Shown: positions 52,276 through 63,160 of the stretch, one piece after another
Numbering within the stretch: the stretch's first letter is position 1
Layout of the letters: the number at the start of each line of letters is the position of its first letter
Assembly (NCBI RefSeq): GCF_011320225.1
Contig: NZ_JAAOEN010000017.1
Location: 32,909 to 96,908, forward strand
Direction of reading: 5' to 3'
DNA: 64,000 nucleotides
From: Phytoactinopolyspora limicola
Lineage (GTDB): Bacteria > Actinomycetota > Actinomycetes > Jiangellales > Jiangellaceae
Program-made: the position numbers and the translations under genes
Notes under the pieces: model-generated
Databases searched by the model: none
What the model saw: only the letters and a program-made list of their open reading frames with translations
What the model was told of the DNA's origin: nothing

Positions 52276-53190
52276 TTACTCCGCGTCCGCGATGGCGTCG
52301 GAGAAGACCTCGTCCGGATGCGGCGTGATCTCGTTGGCGATCTCGACCAAGCGTCTGCCAATGGCGGCGAGCTGCCGTTTGGGTTGCCGGAACGCTGGTG
52401 CGCTGATGCTGATGGCCGCCGCGATCCTGGTGCCCAGCAGCGGTGCGGCCACACACCGGCCGTCGGGATCGTTCTCGCCGTCGTCGATCGCGTAGCCCGC
52501 CTTGCGCGTGCGGTCTAGCTCCTCGAGGAAATGGTCCGTCGAGGTGATCGAGTTCTGGGTGACACCAGGCAGGCCGGTCGAGGCCAACAACTCGCGCACC
52601 CGGGACTCCGGGAGTGTCGAGGCGATGGCTTTGCCGAGCGCCGTGGTGTTGATGGGATCACGCTGGCCCGCGTCCGCGGACAGCCGCACCGAGTTGGGGC
52701 TCGGCACCACATCCAGGTAGAGCACAGCGTCGTAGTCGAGTATCCCGAGGTTGGAGGTCTCGCCCAATTCCTTGCTCATGTTCACCAACCACGGCCGGGC
52801 CCGTTCGCGGAGCACCTCCAGTCGGCGTGACTGGAGGCCGGCGAAGCCGAGCCCGAGACGGTAGACACCACCTTTGGTGTCGCGTTCGACGTAGCGCTGA
52901 CGTTCGAGAGTCCACATGTAGCGGAAAGCCGAAGGTTTGGCGAGGCCGGTTGCCTCGACGATCTGATTCAGCGTGACCCCGTCGACCTCGCGCTGGAGCA
53001 TGTTCAAAATGGAACACACCCGCACGACGGACCGCTGCGTGTAATCGCGGCCGGAGATGACGTCGTCGTCGGGTGTGTTGTCGTCTGATGGGGCGTCATG
53101 AGACGCCGCGGAGTGGTGGGAAGGGTCCGGGGATGAGTTCTGATGCATCGGTGTTGCTTTCGACGATTGGTCGTTGGCCTCGGGGTCCAT
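52276..53190 (-). CDS. IclR-family transcriptional regulator
   Basis: A 304-residue IclR protein with an unusual 55-residue hydrophilic N-terminal extension rich in Ser, His and Asp before the winged helix (VTLNQIVEATGLAKPSAFRYMWTL). The effector domain has INTTALGKAIAST and DDGENDPDGRCVAAPL. ATG at 53190 has AAAGGAC nine bases upstream. It is divergent from the aminotransferase gene at 53629 and probably controls it. Confidence 0.88.
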   Translation of the reverse strand: MDPEANDQSSKATPMHQNSSPDPSHHSAASHDAPSDDNTPDDDVISGRDYTQRSVVRVCSILNMLQREVDGVTLNQIVEATGLAKPSAFRYMWTLERQRYVERDTKGGVYRLGLGFAGLQSRRLEVLRERARPWLVNMSKELGETSNLGILDYDAVLYLDVVPSPNSVRLSADAGQRDPINTTALGKAIASTLPESRVRELLASTGLPGVTQNSITSTDHFLEELDRTRKAGYAIDDGENDPDGRCVAAPLLGTRIAAAISISAPAFRQPKRQLAAIGRRLVEIANEITPHPDEVFSDAIADAE

Positions 53191-53467
53191 CGTGACTGTC
53201 CTTTCCCGTGTCGCGGGCTCCGCCCTGCTCTGCCGGAGGCGCATACGCGACAGAGCACCCGTTTCGTTTGTTGAATTCCGCGTTTGAAGTCTAACGCGGT
53301 GAGGGTGGTTGACCAGGGGCCAATTGGCGGTTTTATGGGTCATTTTGCCTGTTGTTGGCAACTATTCATCCACACGTTGCCTGAGTGGGCAGATCAGTAC
53401 GAAAGGTATCCGGCGCTCGTTGTTGCCCCCTCGGGTAGTGGTCGTTGGATGGTCATCTCATGGCCCC

Positions 53468-53495
53468 TTGACGGCTCGGAGTGAGGTCGTAGACT
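53468..53495 (+). promoter_or_regulatory. Sigma-70-like promoter for the aminotransferase gene
   Basis: TTGACG (53468-53473) and TAGACT (53490-53495) with 16 bases between, about 135 bases before the start at 53629. Confidence 0.45.
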
Positions 53496-53516
53496 CGATC
53501 ATCAAGTGGACGGTCT

Positions 53517-53533
53517 GTTTTGAAGCTCAAAAC
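53517..53533. promoter_or_regulatory. Inverted repeat GTTTTGA-AGC-TCAAAAC
   Basis: Perfect 7-bp arms, 22 bases downstream of the predicted -10 element, in the right place for a repressor. The divergent IclR protein is the natural candidate to bind it. Confidence 0.5.
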
Positions 53534-53628
53534 GTGCTCCTCGGGGGTGGGGGAACTATCGCCCCATACGACAACAAACCCCCCAAGATCCAACAAGGGG
53601 ACGAGATCACAGATCGAGGAGATCGACC

Positions 53629-54900
53629 ATGCCTTCTGGTTCGCATCAGAACCGGCGGTCGGCTGACCTGAGCCGCCGCGCCAGTGCACGGACTCCGGGG
53701 GGTGTCCATTCCAGCGTTCGGATGTCGGGGCCACGTCCGTTCATCTCTCGGGCCAAGGGCGCCTGGCTGTATGGCGTCGATGGCGACAGCTACGTCGACT
53801 ACCTGCTCGGACAGGGTCCCAACTTCCTCGGACACGCACCCGACGCACTCGTCAACGCCGTCACCAGCGCTATCCGTCGAGGGCTCATCTACGGAGGACA
53901 ACACGAACTCGAAGTGGAGGCGGCCGAGGCCGTGTGTCAGGCGCTCGAATGGCCGGCCATGGTCCGCTTCGCGGGTTCGGGAACCGAAGCCGTTCAAGTT
54001 GCGCTACGGCTGGCCCGCGCGGCCACCGGGCGTCGCACCGTCGTCCGCTTCGAGGGCCATTACCACGGCTGGCTCGACAACGTCCTCGTCGCACCCGACG
54101 GCGACGGCGTGTGGGGTGCGGCCAGTGCTGGCCAGCTCGACGGCGACCTCGACCACTTCACGATCGTGCCGTGGAACCGGCCGGACGTGGTGGAGGAGGT
54201 ATTCCGGGACCACGGAGATCAGATCGCGGCGGTGGTCATGGAGCCAATCATGGTGAACGCCGGTGTTATCCAGCCGCGCGCCGGATACCTGGAGCACGTC
54301 CGCCGACTCTGCACCGAGAACGGTGCGGTCCTCATCTTCGACGAGATCATCTCCGGGTTCCGGTTCGGCCTCGGCGGCGCGGTGGAGCGTTACGGCGTGG
54401 TTCCCGATCTCGCCACCTATGGCAAGGCACTAGCCGGAGGGTGGCCGGTGGCTGCGGTGGCCGGGCGGGTCGAGTTGATGGAATTGCTGAACGGGCAGGT
54501 GATCCACGCGGGGACCTTCAACAGCTCGGTGGCCGGCATGGCAGCAGTCAAGGCCACCGTCGCCCGGTTGCGGCAGGATCCGCCGTACGAGGCGATCGAG
54601 GAGCACGGCGCGGCGCTGATGCGAGGCATCCAGGACATCGCCGACGCCAACCACCTGTCAGTGCGCCTGCAAGGGTTGCCGATGGCATTTCACATGTCGT
54701 TCGGCGCTGCGGAGGTCACCGACTACCGCAGTCTGCAGGAGTTGGACCTAGGGCTCTACGCCGACTTCGCCGAGGCGTTGATACACCACGGCGTATGGGT
54801 GGCCGGACGCGGAGTGTGGTACGTCTCGGCCAGCCACGGCGACGAGGAACTCGAGGCGGCACTGACCAGGATCTCCAAAACGGTCAGCGACTGGATCTGA
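53629..54900 (+). CDS. Class III aminotransferase, glutamate-1-semialdehyde aminomutase type
   Basis: A 423-residue PLP enzyme. N-terminal TPGGVHSSVR and GVDGDSYVDY, GSGTEAVQVALRLARA, YHGWLDNV, FDEIISGFR and the PLP lysine in TYGKALAGGWPVAAVAG are as in HemL-like enzymes. ATG at 53629 has GAGGAG eight bases upstream. It is not next to haem genes and the flanking IclR and GntR regulators suggest a catabolic or amino-sugar role rather than haem synthesis. Its end overlaps the GntR gene at 54884. Confidence 0.87.
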   Translation: MPSGSHQNRRSADLSRRASARTPGGVHSSVRMSGPRPFISRAKGAWLYGVDGDSYVDYLLGQGPNFLGHAPDALVNAVTSAIRRGLIYGGQHELEVEAAEAVCQALEWPAMVRFAGSGTEAVQVALRLARAATGRRTVVRFEGHYHGWLDNVLVAPDGDGVWGAASAGQLDGDLDHFTIVPWNRPDVVEEVFRDHGDQIAAVVMEPIMVNAGVIQPRAGYLEHVRRLCTENGAVLIFDEIISGFRFGLGGAVERYGVVPDLATYGKALAGGWPVAAVAGRVELMELLNGQVIHAGTFNSSVAGMAAVKATVARLRQDPPYEAIEEHGAALMRGIQDIADANHLSVRLQGLPMAFHMSFGAAEVTDYRSLQELDLGLYADFAEALIHHGVWVAGRGVWYVSASHGDEELEAALTRISKTVSDWI

Positions 54901-55177
54901 GGGCGTCGTCGGGTGGAGGTGGCCGACGGTCCTCGGGCATCACGAACGTCCCTTTGGCGGGCAGCGTCAACACCAGGCCCCGGATGCGCAGTTCGGTGGT
55001 AGCCCGCCGGATGGTGCCGATGGACAGGCCGTACTCGACGGCGAGATCGCGTTCGCCGGGCAGCCTGGCGCCGGGCGGCAACCTCCCTTCCTCGATACAT
55101 GTGGCGATGAAGTCGGCGAACTGCATGTACAGGTAACTCGGCTGGGCCGGATCAGGCTCGAACTTCGGCAAGCCCAT
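54884..55177 (-). CDS. Short GntR protein, DNA-binding domain only
   Basis: A 97-residue winged-helix protein (PPGARLPGERDLAVEYGLSIGTIRRATTELRIRGLV) without an effector domain. Convergent with the aminotransferase gene and overlapping its end by 17 bases. It likely needs a partner or senses through dimerisation; function unknown. Confidence 0.82.
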   Translation of the reverse strand: MGLPKFEPDPAQPSYLYMQFADFIATCIEEGRLPPGARLPGERDLAVEYGLSIGTIRRATTELRIRGLVLTLPAKGTFVMPEDRRPPPPDDALRSSR

Positions 55178-55304
55178 GTCGAGGACCGTAGATCTGCCAT
55201 GTGCTCTACATATGGGCTGCCCTCGGTCTTCTGCTCTATAAAGCTTCAGGCTGTACCGGGTACGTCCGGTCCGCGGGCGACGTCAGCCTAGCGCTACGAG
55301 AAAG

Positions 55305-55351
55305 GACCGTGAGTGCCGGTCCGACAGGGGAGCGGACCGGCACTCACGGTC
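55305..55351. terminator. Inverted repeat with 18-bp stem
   Basis: Arms GACCGTGAGTGCCGGTCC (55305-55322) and the exact complement (55334-55351), 11-base loop, between the two short GntR genes. Probably a terminator for the rightmost one. The rest of the gap 55178-55448 holds nothing recognised. Confidence 0.7.
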
Positions 55352-55448
55352 GGGTGGCGAGACTGGTGTCGTTCGCTGCCGAGTCCGGTGATCGCGGCCG
55401 CGCGGCCAGGTTGGCGACAGCGGGTGGTCGGCGACGGCCTACGGTTGC

Positions 55449-55706
55449 TCAGTCCGCCGGCTCGGCGTATGTTCCGCGGCCTTGGACCACCCTCACCCGC
55501 CCTTCCTGCCGCAGCTCCTTGATGGCCCGACGTACCGTGATGCGCGACACGCCGTAGGACGAAGCCAGATCCAGCTCGCTCGGGAGCTGCGCACCGCCGG
55601 GCAGGGCACCCGAGTTCAGATCGGCCAGGATGTCCTCGGCGATCTGCCGCCACAGCAGTTTCGGGCCAGAGTGGTCAATTCGGCTGGAACGATCTTCAAC
55701 AGACAC
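55449..55706 (-). CDS. Short GntR protein, DNA-binding domain only
   Basis: An 85-residue winged helix (GGAQLPSELDLASSYGVSRITVRRAIKELRQEGRV) ending with the wing VVQGRGTYA; no ligand domain. Divergent from pyrG with 244 bases between. Similar in type to the protein at 54884. Confidence 0.85.
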   Translation of the reverse strand: MSVEDRSSRIDHSGPKLLWRQIAEDILADLNSGALPGGAQLPSELDLASSYGVSRITVRRAIKELRQEGRVRVVQGRGTYAEPAD

Positions 55707-55719
55707 AAGCTCACATTAA

Positions 55720-57702
<1,983 letters not shown>

Positions 57703-57720
57703 ACGCCGGCATCGGGGCGC

Positions 57721-58725
57721 TCAGGCCGCCCGACGGTAGGTGTGGACGTCTCGGTACCAGGGGAACGGATGGCGCTGCACCGGTTGTGACGCGATGGCGT
57801 GCCGGAACCGCCCAGCCAGTTCGGCTCGGTCATGGCGAGCCAGCCGCCACCCGTACCGGCAGATCTCGAAGCCCGCCTGGCGTAGCCGCCATTCTCGTTC
57901 GCGTTGCCGATCGACGACGGTGGCCGCATCTGGCCCGCTGTACTTGAGGGCGCCGTCGCCCTCGAAGATCAGCCACTGGTCATCCAACAGGTGATCGGCT
58001 CGATACCGGGCATCGCCGAGGTCGATCCAGGGGTTAGAGACGGGCACTGGAAGATCCGCATCGATGAACGTGAGGCGGCCCAGCGTCTCGAGTGCGGACT
58101 CCGCGTATGGGTCGGCATGCTCGATCACCCACCGTGCCCCGGCCACCCCGGGCCAGTGGGGCATGAGCTCCAGCACGCCGGCTAGGTCCGCAGGGTTGTT
58201 GCCCAGGGCCAACGCCGCGTCGGCGAGCACGAGGGCCTCCGCGCGGGACGTCGTACGAGCGAGGTCGACGGTGGCGCGGGCGGGCGACAGCACGGGGACG
58301 CCGTCGACGACATCACGATGCCCGACGGGTAGCGCCGCGACCCGCACCTGGCCGAAGGCAGAGTTGGTGGCGGTGCCATACCCGATGGGCACCACAACCG
58401 TGGGGGTCCGCGGAGGTGCGGTGATCGTCGGCCACCCCCGGAGGGCCACCGCGGACCACCCGGCGGCGTGGGCGAGGCCGCCGACTGCCAGGGTGAACGC
58501 GCGGGAACGCAGCGCGAACGCCGGCCACGGGGGCAGGGCGTGGTACATCTCGGCGCTGGCGTACGCGCCGCGGGCGAGGCGGACGAGCAACCCGGCTCGG
58601 ACGAGCCTGAGCAGGCGGTGGGGCGGCACGCCGGCGCCGGCCGCTCCAGTGACCGTGAGCACACCGCGCCCGGCGGTGAGCAGCAACTCGACATCGCCGG
58701 GTAGACGGGTTGGGCGGGGCGGCAT
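57721..58725 (-). CDS. AbiEi-antitoxin-like/DUF559 domain protein
   Basis: A 334-residue protein of a kind common in actinobacteria: an N-terminal AbiEi-like winged-helix region (PPHRLLRLVRAGLLVRLARGAYA), a central helical part, and a C-terminal DUF559/Vsr-like nuclease fold (YRADHLLDDQWLIFEGDGALKY ... RQREREWRLRQAGFEICRYGW). Asp and Glu of the nuclease motif (DHLLDDQ, FEGDG) are present. ATG at 58725 begins the domain; no good ribosome-binding site. It stands between the two copies of the hairpin repeat. Function unknown, possibly defence-related. Confidence 0.72.
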   Translation of the reverse strand: MPPRPTRLPGDVELLLTAGRGVLTVTGAAGAGVPPHRLLRLVRAGLLVRLARGAYASAEMYHALPPWPAFALRSRAFTLAVGGLAHAAGWSAVALRGWPTITAPPRTPTVVVPIGYGTATNSAFGQVRVAALPVGHRDVVDGVPVLSPARATVDLARTTSRAEALVLADAALALGNNPADLAGVLELMPHWPGVAGARWVIEHADPYAESALETLGRLTFIDADLPVPVSNPWIDLGDARYRADHLLDDQWLIFEGDGALKYSGPDAATVVDRQREREWRLRQAGFEICRYGWRLARHDRAELAGRFRHAIASQPVQRHPFPWYRDVHTYRRAA

Positions 58726-58827
58726 GCCGTTTATCGTCGCCTGGCTTGGCGTGTCCCGGGAGGGGGAAGATCGCGGATGTGGATAAGTGGGCGTCGACCC
58801 GACCGTGTCCTGTGGACAACCACCGTG

Positions 58828-58923
58828 CTGACGTCGGGCGGCGGCCGTCGTCGGCACTTGCTGGTTTTATATGACGGATCCGGGCCGGTTCGGGGCTGGC
58901 ATGCGTCATAGAAAGCCAGCAAG
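58828..58923. repeat. 96-base hairpin repeat, copy 2
   Basis: Differs from copy 1 by one indel and four substitutions. Substitutions in the stem keep pairing (C-G to U-G, U-G to U-A), consistent with a folded RNA or a mobile hairpin element. Confidence 0.85.
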
Positions 58924-58939
58924 AGCCGCGGCGGCGGTT

Positions 58940-59497
58940 TTAGGGGCCGCTGGGCGGCTCCGGTGCTGGCGAACTGGCCTGGTGGGAGAGGCGTTCGGTG
59001 AGCGCGGCCAGCATCTCGTCGTCGGGAATCGAGAGGCCGGCGAGCACCCGCAGGTACAGGCCGTCGCCGGCTAGGCGGACGATCTCGGCAGTGACCGGAT
59101 CGTCGATGCGGGAGAGCAGGATCTTCTCCCACCGGGCGAAGATGTCGGCGACGAGCTGGCGTGCTTCCTTACTGGCGACGTCGTTGGTGCGCAGCGACGC
59201 CACCAGCGACCACATCAGCGCGGCGTCGGAGCTACCCGGCACCGAGGCGCGTACGTAGTGCTCGACGATGTCCGGCGCCCGTTCGGCCTCGGCGAACTCC
59301 GCCTCGGCGGTGTCGCACATACGTTGGACGAAGGCGTCGAGCATGGCTTCCTTGCTGGGGAAGTGGTACAGCAGTCCGCCCTTGGAGATGCCGGCGTTGT
59401 CGGCGACAGCTTCGAGGGTGACACCGGGGAGGCCGGCTTCGGTGAGGATCTCCTGCAGCGCGTCCAGGATTCGGTCACGGGATGACGGTCGTGGCAT
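58940..59497 (-). CDS. TetR/AcrR-family regulator
   Basis: A 185-residue repressor with N-terminal HTH (RDRILDALQEILTEAGLPG ... VADNAGISKGGLLYHFPSKEAM) and a helical ligand domain. Divergent from the MFS exporter at 59602; the 104-base gap holds its probable operator at 59510. The TetR-plus-exporter pair is typical of drug efflux control. Confidence 0.93.
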   Translation of the reverse strand: MPRPSSRDRILDALQEILTEAGLPGVTLEAVADNAGISKGGLLYHFPSKEAMLDAFVQRMCDTAEAEFAEAERAPDIVEHYVRASVPGSSDAALMWSLVASLRTNDVASKEARQLVADIFARWEKILLSRIDDPVTAEIVRLAGDGLYLRVLAGLSIPDDEMLAALTERLSHQASSPAPEPPSGP

Positions 59498-59509
59498 ACG
59501 TGTTAGTAT

Positions 59510-59523
59510 ACCGTCTGGACGGT
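59510..59523. promoter_or_regulatory. TetR operator candidate ACCGTCTGGACGGT
   Basis: Perfect 6+6 palindrome with a 2-base centre, between the divergent TetR and MFS genes. Confidence 0.75.
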
Positions 59524-59601
59524 TAAGTTATGGACCGTTCGGGTGGCAGTATGGCGTGACGGTGGCGGGCCCGGCGCTGCAGAGACGTGTAGGAGAAGCG
59601 C

Positions 59602-61158
59602 GTGTCCGTCGGGGCCGTGAATCATGTTGTGGAGCCGCGTGCCGGGCGCCGGGAGTGGGCTGCCCTCGGTGTGCTGCTGCTGCCGGTGTTGTTGATCTCG
59701 GTCGACGCCACCGTGCTGAACTTCGCCGTGCCGCACCTCAGTGAGGACCTGGCACCAAGCGGGACCCAGCTGCTGTGGATCGTCGACATCTATTCGTTCA
59801 TGCTGGCCGGGCTGCTGGTCACGATGGGTACGTTCGGAGACCGGATCGGTCGCCGGCGACTCCTGCTGATCGGCGCGGTAGGTTTCGGTCTGGCGTCTGC
59901 CGTCGCCGCGTACTCGTCGTCGGCGGAAATGCTGATCCTGGCCCGGGCCCTCCTGGGCTTCGCCGGTGCCACCCTGATGCCGTCCACCCTGTCGCTGCTG
60001 CGCAACATCTTCCTCGACCAGCGGCAACGGACCCTCGCCATCGCCATCTGGGCCACCATGTTCTCCGTCGGCTCCGCGCTTGGGCCGATCATCGGTGGAT
60101 GGCTGCTGGAGCACTTCTGGTGGGGATCCGTCTTCTTGATCAACCTGCCGGTCATGGTGGTGCTTCTGGTGCTGGCGCCCCTGCTGGTGCCGGAGTCCCG
60201 CAACCCGCATCCAGGGCGATACGACCTGATGAGCGCCGGATTGTCGCTGGTGGCGATGCTGGCGTTCGTCTACGGGATCAAGACGCTGGCCTCCTACGGC
60301 CTCGGCGTGACGGGTGTACTCGCGCTACTGGCCGGAGTGGCCTTCGGTGTGCTGTTCGTGCGGCGGCAGCGCCAGCTGGACGAGCCGTTGCTGGACCTCG
60401 AGCTGTTCACCAACCGCGGGTTCAGCGTGTCGGTGGTGTCCAACCTGCTGACCATGATCGCGTTCATCGGTGCGCTGTTCTTCATCACCCAATACCTGCA
60501 GATCGTGATCGGGCTAAGCCCCCTGCGGGCCGCCCTGGTGCTGGTACCGGGGCTGACGCTGGCGATCTTCACCGGGCTGTTCGTGGTCCGGCTGATGCGG
60601 CGATTCAGCATCGGGCCGCTGCTGCTGTTCGCATTGCTGTCCGTGGCGTCCGGGTATGCGTTGATGACCCAGCTGCCCGCCGGCTCGTCGGCGGGTGCGT
60701 GGCTGCTGGCCGTAGGGTTCACCCTGGTGGGCGCCGGCGTTGGTGCCGCCAACACCGTCACCAACAACACGATCATGTCGGCCGTGCGGCCCGAGAAAGC
60801 CGGCGCGGCGTCGGCCATCTCGGAGACGGCGTACGAGGTCGGCGCGGCGATGGGCACCGCCATACTGGGCACCTTGGTGACCACCCTCTACGCGTCCGGG
60901 CTGGCGTCCGTGCCCGGGGTGTCCGAGGCGCATATGGACGAGGCGCGGCAGACCCTAGGCGGAGCCCTACATGTCTCCGAGGACCTCGGCGGACAGCTCG
61001 GCGCCACCCTCAAAGCGGCGGCGGATGCGTCGTTCACCTCGGCAGTGCACGTGACCAGCCTCGTTGGCGCCCTTGTGGTCATGTACGCGGCGGTGCAGGC
61101 GTTCCTGGTGCTCCGCGGCCGGCGTCGTGACCGCGTGATGGCGGAACAGACGCACTGA
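59602..61158 (+). CDS. MFS multidrug exporter, DHA2/SmvA type
   Basis: A 518-residue membrane protein with about 14 transmembrane segments. The first helix has SVDATVLNFAVPHLSEDL and motif A is GTFGDRIGRRRLL. GTG at 59602 has AGGAGAAGC upstream. Expelled compounds probably include quaternary ammonium or similar cations, by similarity to SmvA/QacA; regulated by the adjacent TetR protein. An inverted repeat follows. Confidence 0.92.
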   Translation: MSVGAVNHVVEPRAGRREWAALGVLLLPVLLISVDATVLNFAVPHLSEDLAPSGTQLLWIVDIYSFMLAGLLVTMGTFGDRIGRRRLLLIGAVGFGLASAVAAYSSSAEMLILARALLGFAGATLMPSTLSLLRNIFLDQRQRTLAIAIWATMFSVGSALGPIIGGWLLEHFWWGSVFLINLPVMVVLLVLAPLLVPESRNPHPGRYDLMSAGLSLVAMLAFVYGIKTLASYGLGVTGVLALLAGVAFGVLFVRRQRQLDEPLLDLELFTNRGFSVSVVSNLLTMIAFIGALFFITQYLQIVIGLSPLRAALVLVPGLTLAIFTGLFVVRLMRRFSIGPLLLFALLSVASGYALMTQLPAGSSAGAWLLAVGFTLVGAGVGAANTVTNNTIMSAVRPEKAGAASAISETAYEVGAAMGTAILGTLVTTLYASGLASVPGVSEAHMDEARQTLGGALHVSEDLGGQLGATLKAAADASFTSAVHVTSLVGALVVMYAAVQAFLVLRGRRRDRVMAEQTH

Positions 61159-61191
61159 GGCGTTGGCGCTTTTGGGTCACCTTCGCGCTCG

Positions 61192-61239
61192 TTGCGTCCT
61201 GCACGGTGTGCGCCCTGGGCCACGCGGTGCAGGACGCAA
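61192..61239. terminator. Inverted repeat between MFS exporter and ABC permease
   Basis: TTGCGTCCTGCAC (61192-61204) and its exact complement (61227-61239), 22-base loop, between convergent genes. Likely terminator for both. Confidence 0.65.
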
Positions 61240-61256
61240 GGGTGCTGTTGGCGGCG

Positions 61257-62447
61257 CTACATACGGAGGACGTCGGCGGGGTTCATCCGGGACGCACGTC
61301 TGGCCGGAATCAACCCGGCAAGGACCCCCGACGCAATGCCGAGCAGTGGTGCCATGAGAAGTGCGAGCGGTTCGGCGACGGGGGTCCAGCCGAGGGCGAG
61401 TTGAGTGACGGTGGCGCCGACGACCGCCACCCAGGCTCCGACGAGTCCGCCGATCAGGCCGAGCACGGCGCTTTCGACGAGGAACTGTCCGGCGATGGCG
61501 GACCGGGTCGCGCCGGTGGCCCGCCGGACACCGATCTCGGGCATCCGTTGGGTGGTGTTCAACGTCATGCTGATGCCGATGCCGAACGTCCCGACGGCGA
61601 CGGCGACCGCGCCTATCCCCAGCAGGAGGCCTCTCATGTTGGCTTCGATCTGCCCACGGAGTTGCCTCGGGGCCGCGGAGACAACGGCAGCGTACTGGTC
61701 CGGGTTGACGGGGTTGGCTGCCACGGGCGCCTCATTGACGACGCTGGCCGCGGCCCCGGCCTGCGTCCGTACGACGATGGACAGGGGATGGCGATCTTCC
61801 ACGTCGAAGAGAGCGGAGGCGGTCGATGGAGGAATGATGACCGCGCCGATGGTTTCGGGCCGATCAGATGGGCTGACGAAGGTACCGATAACCGTCACCG
61901 GGACTTCGTCGACAAAGATCATCGGATCGGTGAACTCCGTGATACCGAGGTCGGCTGCCAGCCGGGAGTGGACAACGGCGACGGGGGAACCGGCGTCCTG
62001 GTGTCCGTCGTCGTAATGACGTCCGCTAACGATCTCCAGCTGGTAGGCGTCGATAGCAGCCGGCCCAGCGGCGAAGGTATGGGCATATACGGGGCGTTCG
62101 GAGTCGGCTGCGAGCCGGGTGATGGGTATCTGGTCGGTGGTGAGCCGGCCCCACGCACCAGCGTGTTCAACGCCGTTGAGGGCGGAAATGTGTGTGGACG
62201 CGGTGTCAGCATCCACGTCGGAGGGCGCCCCGGATGTTGCGGGAATCATCGTGACGAGGGTGGAGTTGAGGGCGTCGAACTCGGCTGTGACCGCGCGGGA
62301 CACTCCCGCACTGACCATGACGGTGCCGACGATCCCGGCGACGCCTAGCGCCACGGCCCCGGTGGCCAGCAAGGCGCCGAGTGGACGACCACGGAGTGCG
62401 CGGATCGCCTCGGCTATGACATCCCGTGCCGGCATCCCGCGTTTCAT
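61257..62447 (-). CDS. ABC transporter permease, MacB/FtsX type
   Basis: A 396-residue permease with one N-terminal helix (LGALLATGAVALGVAGIVGTV), a large periplasmic domain and three C-terminal helices; ends with the conserved IPARRASRMNPADVLR. The stretch EIGVRRATGATRSAI is diagnostic for MacB-type. Overlaps the ATPase gene by four bases. Third gene of an efflux operon. Confidence 0.92.
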   Translation of the reverse strand: MKRGMPARDVIAEAIRALRGRPLGALLATGAVALGVAGIVGTVMVSAGVSRAVTAEFDALNSTLVTMIPATSGAPSDVDADTASTHISALNGVEHAGAWGRLTTDQIPITRLAADSERPVYAHTFAAGPAAIDAYQLEIVSGRHYDDGHQDAGSPVAVVHSRLAADLGITEFTDPMIFVDEVPVTVIGTFVSPSDRPETIGAVIIPPSTASALFDVEDRHPLSIVVRTQAGAAASVVNEAPVAANPVNPDQYAAVVSAAPRQLRGQIEANMRGLLLGIGAVAVAVGTFGIGISMTLNTTQRMPEIGVRRATGATRSAIAGQFLVESAVLGLIGGLVGAWVAVVGATVTQLALGWTPVAEPLALLMAPLLGIASGVLAGLIPARRASRMNPADVLRM

Positions 62448-63160
62448 CGGCCGCTGCCGCGATGCTCACGTAGCCGTCCCGCGTCGATCCGTAGCGTCCG
62501 GTCGCAGCGTGCGGCCACGGATTCGTCGTGGGTGACAATCAGCACTGTGTGCCCGTTGCGAGGGAGACCGAACAGGACGTCGAGGACTCTCTCCGCGGTG
62601 TCGTTGTCGAGGTTCCCGGTGGGTTCGTCGCAGAGAATCAGTTTCGGGTTGTGCACAATCGCGCGGGCGATGGCCACGCGCTGGCGTTCTCCGCCGGAGA
62701 GCTGCCCGGCCCGCGCGTGTATACGGTCGCTGAGGCCAACCAACTCGAGTGCGGCATGGGCTCGGTCGAGGCGTTGCGAGCGGGGGAGCCGCGTGTGGCG
62801 CAAGGGCAGCATCACGTTGCCGAGCGCGTCGTGATGGGGAATGAGGTGGAACGACTGGAAGACGAACCCGACCGTATGCCCACGAAACACTGACCGGGCC
62901 TTCTCCGTCATCGTCGTGGTTGCTACGCCGTCGATCTCGTAGCTGCCGGCGGACGGTTCGTCCAACAACCCGAGAATGTTCAACAGCGTCGACTTGCCCG
63001 CACCGGAGCGGCCCATGATGCTGACGAGTTCACCGGGGTAGATGTCGAGGTCCAGCCCGTGCAGGATCGTCAGAGCCGCGCCCGGCGACGGGTACGTTTT
63101 GCCGATGCCGGCGCAGCGCAGCAACGGCACCTGCGTCGTCGCCGGGATTGTCCCGCTCAT
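62444..63160 (-). CDS. ABC transporter ATP-binding protein, MacB/LolD type
   Basis: A 238-residue ATPase with Walker A GRSGAGKST, signature LSGGERQRVAIARAI, Walker B LILCDEP and H-loop IVTHDE. Overlaps both neighbours by four bases. Powers the permease at 61257. Confidence 0.94.
   Translation of the reverse strand: MSGTIPATTQVPLLRCAGIGKTYPSPGAALTILHGLDLDIYPGELVSIMGRSGAGKSTLLNILGLLDEPSAGSYEIDGVATTTMTEKARSVFRGHTVGFVFQSFHLIPHHDALGNVMLPLRHTRLPRSQRLDRAHAALELVGLSDRIHARAGQLSGGERQRVAIARAIVHNPKLILCDEPTGNLDNDTAERVLDVLFGLPRNGHTVLIVTHDESVAARCDRTLRIDAGRLREHRGSGR

Larger units (their letters stand above)
53191..53628. other. Divergent control region of IclR and aminotransferase genes
   Basis: About 440 bases; contains the promoter at 53468 and the inverted repeat at 53517. 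No supported gene. Confidence 0.5.

Noticed and set aside
59775-61130. A 451-codon ORF inside the MFS gene
   Set aside because: Same strand, shifted frame; the reading is Arg/Ala/Gly-rich and the MFS frame has transmembrane segments and motif A.
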